From NCBI GenBank assembly GCA_030041435.1, contig JASHNW010000042.1, forward strand, positions 62,001 to 126,000: 64,000 nucleotides of DNA, in the 5' to 3' direction. Shown in pieces: positions 50,409 to 59,464 of this stretch. Both the position numbers and the translations under genes were made by a program. Every line of letters begins with the position of its first letter. Position 1 is the first letter of the stretch. The notes under the pieces are model-generated. The model worked only from the letters and a program-made list of their open reading frames with translations. It had not been told where the DNA came from and searched no databases. Source of the DNA: Acidobacteriaceae bacterium. GTDB lineage: Bacteria > Acidobacteriota > Terriglobia > Terriglobales > Acidobacteriaceae.

Positions 50409-52136
50409 ATGAAGCCCGTCAAGAGGAACCGCGAAGGCGCGAAGAAGACCCGGCGCAAAATCCAGGCGAAGCGGAAGGCGATTTTGCGAGGACATGCAGC
50501 CCCTCCGAAGCCTATCGGTTCGCGCAAGGCCGCCAGCGCCCGCAAGGCTGACGGCATGAGATCGGCGCGTCCGGCAGGTTCTCGAGCCTCCGCTGGAAAT
50601 GCCCGCGGCCCGATGCAACGCGCAGTTCCGCATATTCCGCTGGACCAGGACGTAGGCAAGGCTCGTGTTTTCCGTGAGGCCGAGCGGGCCAGCGCCGCGG
50701 ATGCGCCCGCGATCGCGATTGTGGGACGACCCAACGTCGGCAAGTCGACGCTGTTCAATCGGCTGACCGGGAGCCGGCGGGCGATTGTGGGGGATGAGCC
50801 GGGGATTACGCGGGACCGCATCTACGGGGAAGTTTCCTGGGCGGGACAGACGGCGCGGGTGATCGACACGGGCGGGATTATCCCCGACGATGAGGCGACG
50901 ATTCCGCTGGAGATTTTCCGCCAGGCGCGGTTCGCGCTGGACGAGGCCGAGGCCATTGTGATGGTGGTGGATGGACGGACGGAGCTGGCGGCGCCGGATG
51001 TGGACCTGGCGCGGCTGCTGATGCGCAGCGGCAAGCCGCTGTTTCTGGCGGTGAACAAGATCGACACCGAGAGCATGGGCGCGGCGGCGGAGAACTTCCG
51101 GCAGCTTGGCGTGCGGCACCTTGTGCCGATTTCGGCGGAGCACGGGCTCAACATCGGCGATTTGCTGGACGAAGTGTTTGCGGTGCTGCCAGAAAAAGAG
51201 GAGGCGGAGGAGGCGGACGAGGCAAGTTCGGCGGAAGAGGCAAGTTCGGTGGAAGGCGTCGAGGCTGAGGATGCGGCCGGCGTGCATCGCACCCACGGCG
51301 AGTTCGAACAGCATGAAACGCGGGTGGCGATTATCGGACGGCCCAACGTGGGGAAATCGACGCTGCTGAATGCGATGACGGGCACGGCGCGGGCTATTGT
51401 TTCGCCGATTGCGGGAACGACGCGCGATGCCGTCGACGAGGCGATGGAGTACGAGGGCAAAGAGCTGCGCATCGTGGACACGGCGGGAATCAGGCGCAAG
51501 GGCAAGACGCATTTGATGGCGGAGAAGCTGTCGGTGGTGATGGCACGGCGGCATCTGGAGGCAGCCGATGTGGCGCTGCTGGTGATCGACGCGACGGAAG
51601 GAGTCACGGCGTCGGACGCGACCATCGGCGGCTACGCGCACGAGAGCGGGCGCAGCGTGATTATCGTGGTGAACAAGTGGGACCTGGTGACGACGGGGCG
51701 GACGGACGGAAAGCCGTCGGCGGACCGGGCCATTTTTGAGCGGCAGCTGCGGGCGGCGCTGAAATATCTGAGCTACGCGCCGGTGCTGTTCATCTCGGCG
51801 TGGGAAGGCCGCAACATTACGCGGGTGCTGGATGAGGTGGTGCGGGTGGCGGCGGAGCGGCGCAAGCGCGTGTCCACGGGGCAAATGAACCGGTTCCTGG
51901 AGAAGATCGATTTCCAGCGCGCCAGCGTGCCGATGTCGAAACGGGTGCGGATTTATTACATGACACAGGCGGCCGTGGCGCCACCGACGTTTGTGCTGTT
52001 CACGGATCGCGATGTGAAGCTGCACTTTTCGTTCGAGCGGTTTCTGGAGAACCAAATCCGCGCGGCGTTTGGGTTTGAAGGATCGCCGATCTGGTTCAAA
52101 GTGCGCGCGCGCAACAAGGCGGCGGATGAGAAGTGA
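50409..52136 (+). CDS. der: Ribosome biogenesis GTPase Der (EngA)
   Basis: 575 residues from ATG 50409, longer than the usual 440-490. Der has two GTPase domains in tandem and helps 50S assembly. Domain 1: GRPNVGKSTLFNRLTG, DTGGI, NKID. Domain 2: GRPNVGKSTLLNAMTG, DTAGIRRKG, NKWD. The C-terminal KH-like domain follows (SKRVRIYYMTQAAVAPPTFVLFTDRDVKLHFSFERFLEN in pieces). Two oddities: about 100 Lys/Arg/Ala-rich residues precede domain 1, and an acidic linker with near-repeated EEASS blocks joins the G domains. An upstream in-frame start at 50346 would add 21 residues. It lies downstream of an unrelated ABC exporter. Confidence 0.93.
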   Translation: MKPVKRNREGAKKTRRKIQAKRKAILRGHAAPPKPIGSRKAASARKADGMRSARPAGSRASAGNARGPMQRAVPHIPLDQDVGKARVFREAERASAADAPAIAIVGRPNVGKSTLFNRLTGSRRAIVGDEPGITRDRIYGEVSWAGQTARVIDTGGIIPDDEATIPLEIFRQARFALDEAEAIVMVVDGRTELAAPDVDLARLLMRSGKPLFLAVNKIDTESMGAAAENFRQLGVRHLVPISAEHGLNIGDLLDEVFAVLPEKEEAEEADEASSAEEASSVEGVEAEDAAGVHRTHGEFEQHETRVAIIGRPNVGKSTLLNAMTGTARAIVSPIAGTTRDAVDEAMEYEGKELRIVDTAGIRRKGKTHLMAEKLSVVMARRHLEAADVALLVIDATEGVTASDATIGGYAHESGRSVIIVVNKWDLVTTGRTDGKPSADRAIFERQLRAALKYLSYAPVLFISAWEGRNITRVLDEVVRVAAERRKRVSTGQMNRFLEKIDFQRASVPMSKRVRIYYMTQAAVAPPTFVLFTDRDVKLHFSFERFLENQIRAAFGFEGSPIWFKVRARNKAADEK

Positions 52137-52212
52137 GAGCTGGCAACACTTGTCGACTGTCCGCTATCGAACTAAAGAGAAGGACGCCGGCAATTCCGAC
52201 CAAGGAGGATGA

Positions 52213-52407
52213 ATGTCCAGAGCTCGGACGCAACCAACTGCATCGGCAAAAAAGCGCGACGTTTTGAAAAATCCACAGCAGCGCGGCCCGAGGGAAACGC
52301 GAGCCGAGACGATGGCTGCGTGGAGGCCGCTGTTGGAATATGAAGCCGCAGCGCGGCACCCGAAGTGGTGTGTGCTGCACTATGGAGGCGAATTTCGAGC
52401 GGGCTAA
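52213..52407 (+). CDS. Possible small basic protein
   Basis: 64 residues. The only strong support is an ideal ribosome site, AAGGAGG at 52202-52208, four bases before ATG 52213. Sequence is polar and basic at first (SAKKRDVLKNPQQRGPRE), then WRPLLEYEAAARHPKWCVLHYGG. No family is recognised. It overlaps the next small frame at 52382. The whole stretch 52137-52700 looks like a site of small or decaying genes between der and the RND operon. Confidence 0.4.
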   Translation: MSRARTQPTASAKKRDVLKNPQQRGPRETRAETMAAWRPLLEYEAAARHPKWCVLHYGGEFRAG

Positions 52408-52651
52408 GAAGCTTCCAGGGCTGGAGCAGGCGGCCGGCAGGCCGGCCCACAGCCGATGCTGAAGAGACTGGCTATGGACTGAGGCCAATCCGGCGGCGCA
52501 AGTGGCAGCCGTGGAAGCGGAGCAGCAGTCGATCCGCAGGAAAAAGGACGCCCGCGGAGGGGGAATTTCGTCGGTCCTGCGAAGGCATTTTTACGCGAGC
52601 AAGGGCGGTCCGGAGACGGGCTGGCCTTACCAAGCGGCGCAATTTGGTTAA
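52382..52651 (+). pseudogene. Small gene interrupted by an in-frame TGA
   Basis: Reading from ATG 52382 gives 26 residues (NFERAKKLPGLEQAAG within) to a TGA at 52460-52462. The same frame then continues for 62 codons with a protein-like sequence (WTEANPAAQVAAVEAEQQS, IRRKKDARGGGISSVLRRH, FYASKGGPETGWPYQAAQFG) to TAA at 52649-52651. A strong terminator follows nine bases later, which supports a real transcription unit ending here. Internal GTG starts could allow the second part to be made alone. Most likely a small gene of unknown function broken by one stop; recoding is possible but unsupported. Confidence 0.4.
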
Positions 52652-52659
52652 GAAACAGG

Positions 52660-52697
52660 AGCGAGCTGTTCGGAAACGGACAGCTCGCTTTCTCTTT
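52660..52697 (+). terminator. Strong rho-independent terminator
   Basis: AGCGAGCTGT pairs perfectly with ACAGCTCGCT, extended inward by TCG/CGG around a GAAA loop, and is followed by TTCTCTTT. This is the clearest factor-independent terminator in the window. It ends the small-gene region after der and insulates the RND operon. Confidence 0.85.
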
Positions 52698-52936
52698 GTC
52701 AGCAGTTCCCTGCCTCCATCGAACTTACGCACGCGTGGCTGCGTACTATTCAGCGCATGCCTACGACGACCTTTCTTTTCCTGAAGCTGCAAGCGCGGCA
52801 GGCGAATCCAAAGCGCAAATCCCCAGGGAAATTCGGGCTTTGGGCGGTAAGCGGGCTCGTACTTGTTCCTGTATCCTGAGTGGTTTCCTCGTAACTAATT
52901 GTGGGCGCATGTTACCTGGGCTTGAGGTTCCCTTTT

Positions 52937-54061
52937 GTGAAGATTCCGCTATCGATTCCTCTCCTTACGCTGCCGCTGGTGCTGGCGGGTGCAGCGGGTT
53001 GCAACAAGGCGCAGCCGCAGGCTCCGGCGCAGGGGTTTCAGGCGATGCCGGTGCAAACGATGACCGTGGCAGACGCGCCGGTGCCCCGGACCGACGAATA
53101 TGTGGCGACGATCAAATCGCGGCGGTCGGCGACCATCAATCCGCAGGTCGACGGAAACCTGACGAAGATTCTGGTGCGCTCGGGCGACCATGTGACCAGC
53201 GGCCAGTTGCTGATGGAGATCGACCCGGCGAAGCAGGAAGCGACCGTGGCTTCGCAGGCCGCGACCGTACAGCAGATGCTGGCCGTGTACCAGTACAACC
53301 AGCTGCAGGTGGGACGGCAGCGCAAGCTGTTTGCCGCCGGAGTGATCAGCAAGGATGCGCTGGACCAGGCCGAGCAATCGTATTCCAGCGGGAAGGCGAA
53401 CTACGAGGCCGCGGTTGCCACCCTGCAGACGCAGCAACAGCAGCTGGGCTACTACCGCATTACGGCTCCCTTTGACGGCATCGTGGGCGATATCCCAGTA
53501 CACGTGGGCGACTACGTTTCATCGACAACGATGCTGACCACTGTGGACGAGAACAAGGACCTCGAGGCGTACATCTATATTCCGACGGAGCGCGCGGGCG
53601 AAGTGCGCGCGGGCCTGGGCGTGGAGATTCTGGACAACAGCGAGAATCCAATCGAGAACACGGCCATCGACTTTGTGTCTCCGCAGGTGGACGACCAGCT
53701 GCAGGGGATCCTGGTGAAGGCTCCGGTACATTCGGCGCAGCTGCGCACCCAGCAGCTGGTGAAGGCGCGCGTGGTGTGGGGCGTCAGTCCAAGACCGATC
53801 GTGCCGGTGCTGGCGGTGACGCGGCTGGGCGGGCAGGCGTTTGTGTTTGTGGCGCAGAGCACCGGGAACGGGAAGTTTGTCGCGCGCCAGCAGCCGGTGC
53901 AGCTGGGCGATACCGTGGGCAACAGTTATGCGGTGCTGAGCGGGCTGACCAACGGCGAGAAGGTGATCATCTCGGGCACGCAGATGCTGATGGATAAGAT
54001 GCCGGTGATTCCGCTGCCGAGCGGACCGCCGGGCGCCGGAGCGCCTGCTACGGGCAGTTGA
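52937..54061 (+). CDS. RND efflux periplasmic adaptor (membrane fusion protein)
   Basis: 374 residues from GTG 52937 (GAGG nine to ten bases upstream), giving a lipoprotein-type signal KIPLSIPLLTLPLVLAGAAGC; a GTG at 52901 would add 12 residues. Standard MFP features: VPRTDEYVATIKSRRSATINPQVDG (first lipoyl half), a coiled coil around QMLAVYQYNQLQVGRQRKLFAAGVISKDALDQAEQ, the second lipoyl half with YYRITAPFDGIVGDIPVHVGDYV, and beta-barrel and membrane-proximal domains. It works with the RND pump encoded 46 bases downstream. No TolC-like gene is adjacent, so an outer-membrane partner from elsewhere is needed. Confidence 0.92.
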   Translation: MKIPLSIPLLTLPLVLAGAAGCNKAQPQAPAQGFQAMPVQTMTVADAPVPRTDEYVATIKSRRSATINPQVDGNLTKILVRSGDHVTSGQLLMEIDPAKQEATVASQAATVQQMLAVYQYNQLQVGRQRKLFAAGVISKDALDQAEQSYSSGKANYEAAVATLQTQQQQLGYYRITAPFDGIVGDIPVHVGDYVSSTTMLTTVDENKDLEAYIYIPTERAGEVRAGLGVEILDNSENPIENTAIDFVSPQVDDQLQGILVKAPVHSAQLRTQQLVKARVVWGVSPRPIVPVLAVTRLGGQAFVFVAQSTGNGKFVARQQPVQLGDTVGNSYAVLSGLTNGEKVIISGTQMLMDKMPVIPLPSGPPGAGAPATGS

Positions 54062-54107
54062 CGCCCATCCCGAGCCGCCGGAACAGAAACGAACTGCGAG
54101 GCACCCC

Positions 54108-57100
54108 TTGGTCGACTTTTTTATTCATCGTCCGGTTTTTGCGACGGTCTGCGCGCTGCTTATGATTCTGGCCGGCGCCGTCGTCATTCCCACACTGCCG
54201 GTCTCGCTGTATCCGCAGCTTGCCCCGCCGCAGGTCACAGTCAGCAGCGATTACATCGGGGCGAACTCCAGCCAGGTAGAGTCGGCGGTGACGATTCCGC
54301 TGGAAGAGGCGATCAACGGCGTGCCGGGGATGCGCTACATCCAGTCCACGAGCGCGAACGACGGCTCGAGCACGATTACAACGACCTTCAATACCGGGTA
54401 CAGCCTGGACATTGCCGCCGTGGACGTGCAAAACCGCGTCTCTTCGGCGTCGGGATTGTTGCCGGCCGAGGTCAACCAGACCGGAATCACGGTGAGCAAG
54501 GCGAACAGCAATTTCGTCTTCGGCGCCGGCGTTTATTCGGACAATAACCGCTACAGCGATCTGTTCCTGAGCAACTATCTCGATGTTTACGTGAAGGACG
54601 CGCTGAAGCGCGTGCCGGGCGTCGGCGATGTGGTCATCTTCGGCGAGCGCAAATATGCCATGCGCATCTGGATCGACCCGGTGAAGCTGGCGGCACGCCA
54701 ACTGACAGCGACCGATGTGGTGAACGCCTTGCAGGAGCAGAACGTCGAAGTGCCGTCGGGGCAGCTGGGGCAGCCGCCGTCGGACGAAAAGCAGGCGTTT
54801 CAGATCACGGTGAACGTGGTGGGGCGGTTGAGCACGCCGGAGCAGTTCGACAACATCATCGTGAAGAACACGCCGCAGGGGATCGTCCAGATCAAGGACG
54901 TGGGGCGCGCAGAGCTGGGTGCGGAGACGTATTCGAGCGCGCTGCGCTTCAATGGGCAGCCGGCGGTGGGCCTTGCCGTGCAGCAGCTGAGCAATGCCAA
55001 CGCTCTGGCGGTAGACAAGGCGGCGAAGGCGGAACTGGCCAGGCTGTCGCAGTCGTTTCCGCCGGGCATGCACGTTGCGGTGGCGTTCGACACAACGACG
55101 GTGGTGGGCGCGTCCATCAGCGAAGTGATCAAGACGCTGATTGAAGCCATCGTGATCGTCATCCTGGTAATTTTCTTCTTTCTGCAGGACTGGCGCGCGA
55201 CGCTGATTCCGGCGGTGACGATTCCGGTCGCGTTGGTGGGGACGTTTGCGTTCATCAAGATCTTCGGGTTCTCCATCAATTCGCTGACGCTGTTCGGCAT
55301 CACGCTGGCGACGGGCCTGGTGGTGGACGACGCGATTGTGGTGATCGAAAACGTGCAGCGGCATATCTCCGAGGGCGATCGCGAACCGCACCATGCCACT
55401 TCGGCGGCCATGAAAGAGGTGACAGGCGCAGTGGTTGCGACGTCGCTGGTGCTGATTGCCGTGTTCGTGCCGGTGTCGTTCTTCCCGGGAACGACGGGGA
55501 TTCTGTACAAGCAGTTTTCGCTGACCATCGCGTTTTCGATCGCCATCTCGGCGTTCAACGCGCTCACTCTTTCGCCGGCGCTGGCAGCGCTGCTGCTGAA
55601 GCGCGAGGAGGGCAAGAACTTTCTGCTGCGCGCGGCGCAGCACAGCATCAAAGCGCTCGGCACCGGATACGCGCGGACGATCCATGGAGTGCTGCGGCTG
55701 CGCTGGCTGATGCTGCTGCTGTTTTTTGCCGGACTGGGCGCAGCGGCATGGGAGTATCGCACCGTGCCGACGGCGTTCGTGCCCGCAGAAGATCAGGGCT
55801 ACATCATGATTCTGGTGCAGGCGCCCCAGGGAGCATCGCTGGCTTATACGACCCACATCGGCGAAGAAGTAAGCGCGGTGCTGGGGCAGAACAAGGACAT
55901 TCTGGGCGCATTTTTCGTGGGCGGGTTCAGCTTTTCGGGCAGCGCGCCGAATTACGGGATGCTATTTGCGGCGCTGGCCGATTACGACAAGCGGCGAGGT
56001 CCGCAGGATTCAGCCGCGGCCATTGTGAACGCACTGCGGCCGAAGCTATTCATGATTCCAGGCGCGCTGGTAGTGCCTCTGGAGCCGCCCGCGATTCAGG
56101 GCATCGGCAGCTTCGGCGGATTCCAGTTCGAGCTGCAGGATCGGAGCGGGGGCTCGCTCGCGGACCTGGATCGCGTGGCGCACACGATTGTGGCGAGGGG
56201 CAATCAGCGCAAAGACCTGACGGGCCTGTTCACCAGCTTCACGTCAAACGATCCGCAGGTGCTGGTAACGATCGACCGCGATAAGGCGAAGGCGATGGGG
56301 GTGCCGCTGAGCCAGATCACCGACACGCTGCAGGTCTTCATGGGATCGGAGTACGTGAACAATTTCGACTTCAACAACCGCAGCTATCGGGTGGACGTGC
56401 AGGCAGACCAGCAGTTCCGGGAGACCGCGGCGGATATCCGGCAGTTTTATGTGCGGTCGAATACGAATCAGATGATCCCGCTGGACAATCTGGTGAATAT
56501 CACGGAGACGTCAGCGCCCCAGGTGATCAGCCACTACAATCTGTTTCGCTCGGCGGAGATCGACGGGTCGGCAGCGCCGGGCTACAGCACCAGCCAGGGA
56601 ATTAAAGCGATGGAGGAAGTGGCGCAGCAGAATATGACGCACGGCATGGCCTACGAGTGGACGGGATTGTCGCTCGAGGAGATCGAATCGGCGGGCAAAG
56701 CGGTGGTGATCTTCGGGCTGGGCATTCTGGTCGTGTATCTGACGCTGGCCGCGCTGTACGAGAGCTTCGCGCTGCCGTTCATCATTCTGCTGGCGGTGCC
56801 GACGGCGGTGCTGGGCGCGCTGCTGGCGCAGTCGATGCGCGGATTCGCCGACGATATTTATTGCCAGATCGGGCTGGTGATGCTGATTGGACTGGCGGCC
56901 AAGAACTCGATCCTGATTGTGGAGTTTGCCGAGCAGCTGCGCCGGCAGGGGCGCTCGATTGTGGAAGCGGCCATCGAAGCAGCAGAGTTGCGGCTGAGGC
57001 CGATTCTGATGACGTCGTTCGCGTTCATCCTCGGGGTGATTCCGCTGGCGATTGCAACGGGCGCGGGTTCGGCAGGACGGCGGTCGGTGGGCACGACCAT

Positions 57101-57230
57101 TATCGGCGGCATGCTGATGTCGACTGTGCTGAATCTGTTCTTCATCCCGGTGCTGTATGTGATGCTGCAGTCGCTGCTGAGCGGCTTGAGGAAGAAGGAA
57201 CCGGCGCCGCAGGCAGCGACGGCGGATTGA
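54108..57230 (+). CDS. RND efflux pump (AcrB/HAE1 family)
   Basis: 1,040 residues from TTG 54108. This is the proton-driven inner-membrane pump of a tripartite drug efflux system. N-terminus FFIHRPVFATVCALLMILAG, twelve membrane helices in two halves, and two large periplasmic loops. The proton-relay residues are present: Asp407 and Asp408 in TGLVVDDAIVVIENV and Lys932 in LIGLAAKNSILIVEFAEQ, at nearly the same numbers as in AcrB. The length is typical. Cotranscribed with the adaptor gene upstream. Substrates are unknown; no local regulator is seen. Confidence 0.95.
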   Translation: MVDFFIHRPVFATVCALLMILAGAVVIPTLPVSLYPQLAPPQVTVSSDYIGANSSQVESAVTIPLEEAINGVPGMRYIQSTSANDGSSTITTTFNTGYSLDIAAVDVQNRVSSASGLLPAEVNQTGITVSKANSNFVFGAGVYSDNNRYSDLFLSNYLDVYVKDALKRVPGVGDVVIFGERKYAMRIWIDPVKLAARQLTATDVVNALQEQNVEVPSGQLGQPPSDEKQAFQITVNVVGRLSTPEQFDNIIVKNTPQGIVQIKDVGRAELGAETYSSALRFNGQPAVGLAVQQLSNANALAVDKAAKAELARLSQSFPPGMHVAVAFDTTTVVGASISEVIKTLIEAIVIVILVIFFFLQDWRATLIPAVTIPVALVGTFAFIKIFGFSINSLTLFGITLATGLVVDDAIVVIENVQRHISEGDREPHHATSAAMKEVTGAVVATSLVLIAVFVPVSFFPGTTGILYKQFSLTIAFSIAISAFNALTLSPALAALLLKREEGKNFLLRAAQHSIKALGTGYARTIHGVLRLRWLMLLLFFAGLGAAAWEYRTVPTAFVPAEDQGYIMILVQAPQGASLAYTTHIGEEVSAVLGQNKDILGAFFVGGFSFSGSAPNYGMLFAALADYDKRRGPQDSAAAIVNALRPKLFMIPGALVVPLEPPAIQGIGSFGGFQFELQDRSGGSLADLDRVAHTIVARGNQRKDLTGLFTSFTSNDPQVLVTIDRDKAKAMGVPLSQITDTLQVFMGSEYVNNFDFNNRSYRVDVQADQQFRETAADIRQFYVRSNTNQMIPLDNLVNITETSAPQVISHYNLFRSAEIDGSAAPGYSTSQGIKAMEEVAQQNMTHGMAYEWTGLSLEEIESAGKAVVIFGLGILVVYLTLAALYESFALPFIILLAVPTAVLGALLAQSMRGFADDIYCQIGLVMLIGLAAKNSILIVEFAEQLRRQGRSIVEAAIEAAELRLRPILMTSFAFILGVIPLAIATGAGSAGRRSVGTTIIGGMLMSTVLNLFFIPVLYVMLQSLLSGLRKKEPAPQAATAD

Positions 57231-57240
57231 CGCAATCCCA

Positions 57241-57417
57241 TCAGCGGGACCTGGCCGACCAATTCTGCCAAGACAGGCGGGGCACGCGAGAGAACTCGGA
57301 GGCATTCGCAGTCACCAGCGTGGCACTGCGCCGCAGCGCCTGAGCGGCGATCAGCAGATCATAGGGACCAATGGGCGTTCCCGCCTTTTCGAGAGCAGCG
57401 CGAATTTCTCCGGCCAT
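57241..57417 (-). pseudogene. vapC: C-terminal fragment of a VapC-like PIN-domain toxin
   Basis: 58 residues from ATG 57417 to TGA at 57241-57243. It carries the second half of the PIN fold: IRAALEKAGTPIGPYDLLIAAQALRRSATLVTANASEFSRVPRL, i.e. the conserved Asp of the DLLIAA block and the VTxNxxEFxRVxGL-like strand. The first half with the initial catalytic Asp (LDTN-type start) is absent upstream, and no VapB partner is seen. So it is a remnant of a toxin-antitoxin locus and cannot be an active nuclease. It sits in the convergent gap after the RND operon; the rest of 57418-57524 shows nothing else. Confidence 0.75.
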
Positions 57418-57524
57418 GGCTCCGCCTCTGAGAACAATTCAGTCGACAAAACACAGGCCCCTACACGCTCACGCAGACTGCCGAGGAGAGCGCATGGGGG
57501 CCATAGTTCGGGGTCAGCGTCGTT

Positions 57525-59201
57525 TCACCAGCCGTTGCCGTCGCGATCATGATCGGTCACGCCCGTCCCGGGAGTGAAGGAGACGCCGCGCAGCACTTCG
57601 GCGAAGCCGGCGGTGCGCAGGGTATAAAACTGCTCGTTTGCCGCCTGCGCCGCCATCGTGTTCGTCAGCTTGTCCGTAATAACGACCAGCTTGTTGGGAT
57701 CGGCGCCCGTGTCTCCGTCGCCGCTCACTGTCGAGGTGATGGCCCAGACGGTCGCTGTGCCATCGGGATTCACCCGGCCGGTGATGTTGCGCAGGCCGTC
57801 GGTAGCGGGGCTCCAGGGCAGGCTCGTCGCGGCGTTGGTCCCGGTTGGAAAGCCCTTGACGGTGTAGGGGGTGCCGAGATCGAGGCCATTCGTCAGCGTG
57901 TACTGCAGGACCCAGGTGTTGGTCGATGTATCCAGCACCCACTTCTCGAGGCCTGCCAGGGTCTGGGCCGCCGCGTGCGTGTAGAGATCGGTACCGCCCG
58001 TGTAACCGTCGCCCTCATCCGCAACGTACAGCGTGGTCGGGTTCGCGAACCAGATGCCGAAAGGATAGTTAACGGGGTTCGTCTTCTTGTTGGAGGTGAC
58101 GGGGAAGCCGTTCAGGACGCACATGTTGCTGGGCAGCCCATCGGTCGTAATGGTGGACGCGGTATAGCTCAGCGGCTGCGTGGGCAGCGTCGCCGAGGGC
58201 GAAGGCACGCCGCTGCCGCTGGGGCAAGCGGTGCCCGTCGTGTCCACAAAGTAGACGGTGTTATCGCCATTGCCGCCGCTTCCCTTTGCGTAATAGACCA
58301 CATTGTCGTACACGGTGAGGCCGCGGAAGTTATCGTCCTTGCCGATCTTGTCCGCTTTAAATCCCAGTTGCGTGATGGAGAAGCTGGCCAGGGGCGTCGG
58401 AGTGCCGGACGGCGACTGGTCGGCTTCCGGCTCGTTCGACGGATCGATCAGCTGCGCACCCGCGCCCAGGTCCACACCCAGCGGTTGCGGATTGCTGCCA
58501 TTCCCTGCATTGCCCGCCGTATAGTACAGGTCCGTGTCCCTGCTGTGGTTCAGAATTGCGGCGCGTCCGTTATCGCCGCTGTAGGCATTGGTCTCGGTAA
58601 AGGTGAAGTTCCCAAAGCGATCCAGCCGGGCCACGGCGCGGTACGTCGCAACGGGATCCGGATTCGTGGGGTCGACGACGCCGGGCGTGTTGCCATTGGA
58701 AACGTCCAGCGCATTCGGGGGCGCCACATAGCCCATAAAGGTCACATACCGGCCGTCGGTCGAGAGGTTCAGCGCCAGCTCCGACTTGGAACTGAAGCTC
58801 GTCACCAGCTGATCGCTCGTGCTGCCGATGCGCCGCTCAAGGCTGTTCGGCACTTCGATCGTGCTCACCGGCCAGCCCCACGGCGTGATCTGGTCGAGGA
58901 AGATCCGCGATGTGATGCCGAAACTGCCGTCGATGGGGGCGTTGTTGAAGATGTAGGGAAAGGTGCCGTCATACCCGGCGCTTACGCAATTGCCAACCGT
59001 GCAGCCGGGCGGCAGTTGTTCGCCGACCGTGACATTGCTTGCCTGGTTGTCGTAAACGCTGCGGCTCACCAGCAGATTGCCGGGATAGAACTGAGCATGC
59101 TGCGGAAATCCGAAGGGAGAGTTTTGTGCGGAGAGGCTGAGGGGAAAGGCGACGGCCGCCATCGCGAAGGTGGCGATGGCGCGGGATGAGGGTCTTTTCA
59201 T
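57525..59201 (-). CDS. Exported beta-propeller-like protein with Asp-rich C-terminus
   Basis: 558 residues. A signal peptide (AIATFAMAAVAFPLSLSAQ) is followed by beta-rich sequence with LVSRSVYDNQASNVTVGEQ, GSFGITSRIFLDQITPWGWP, ALNLSTDGRYVTFMGY, FGIWFANPTTLYVADEGDGYTG and a short C-terminal calcium-loop-like DHDRDGNGW. It probably folds as a propeller and is secreted. I recall similar proteins in plants and acidobacteria with unknown function. No catalytic motif is assigned. It is convergent with the RND operon. Confidence 0.7.
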   Translation of the reverse strand: MKRPSSRAIATFAMAAVAFPLSLSAQNSPFGFPQHAQFYPGNLLVSRSVYDNQASNVTVGEQLPPGCTVGNCVSAGYDGTFPYIFNNAPIDGSFGITSRIFLDQITPWGWPVSTIEVPNSLERRIGSTSDQLVTSFSSKSELALNLSTDGRYVTFMGYVAPPNALDVSNGNTPGVVDPTNPDPVATYRAVARLDRFGNFTFTETNAYSGDNGRAAILNHSRDTDLYYTAGNAGNGSNPQPLGVDLGAGAQLIDPSNEPEADQSPSGTPTPLASFSITQLGFKADKIGKDDNFRGLTVYDNVVYYAKGSGGNGDNTVYFVDTTGTACPSGSGVPSPSATLPTQPLSYTASTITTDGLPSNMCVLNGFPVTSNKKTNPVNYPFGIWFANPTTLYVADEGDGYTGGTDLYTHAAAQTLAGLEKWVLDTSTNTWVLQYTLTNGLDLGTPYTVKGFPTGTNAATSLPWSPATDGLRNITGRVNPDGTATVWAITSTVSGDGDTGADPNKLVVITDKLTNTMAAQAANEQFYTLRTAGFAEVLRGVSFTPGTGVTDHDRDGNGW

Positions 59202-59464
59202 GGGTGGAAGTCTCCTGAGTTCGATTCAGGTTCACGGGCGTGGGGAGCACCGCCGATGACGCTAACAGTCTCAGGTAAACGTCCGGTCAACAGAAGGTTA
59301 CAGAGGCGGGACGCGGCGCGGGCAGGCGTCGATGTTTGGCGCATCGGAGGCCTGGCGCTCGGGAAACGGAGGCGCAGGCTGGCGACTGCCGATCGGCTGT
59401 GCGAACAAACCTGCGGACGCTGCTTTTTTCGCAAAAACTGCGCAGCGGCAGCGTTCGCGCAGAG

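Noticed and set aside
54048-55856. 602-residue minus-strand frame opposite the RND pump
   Set aside because: Arg/His-rich shadow of a pump with intact proton-relay residues.
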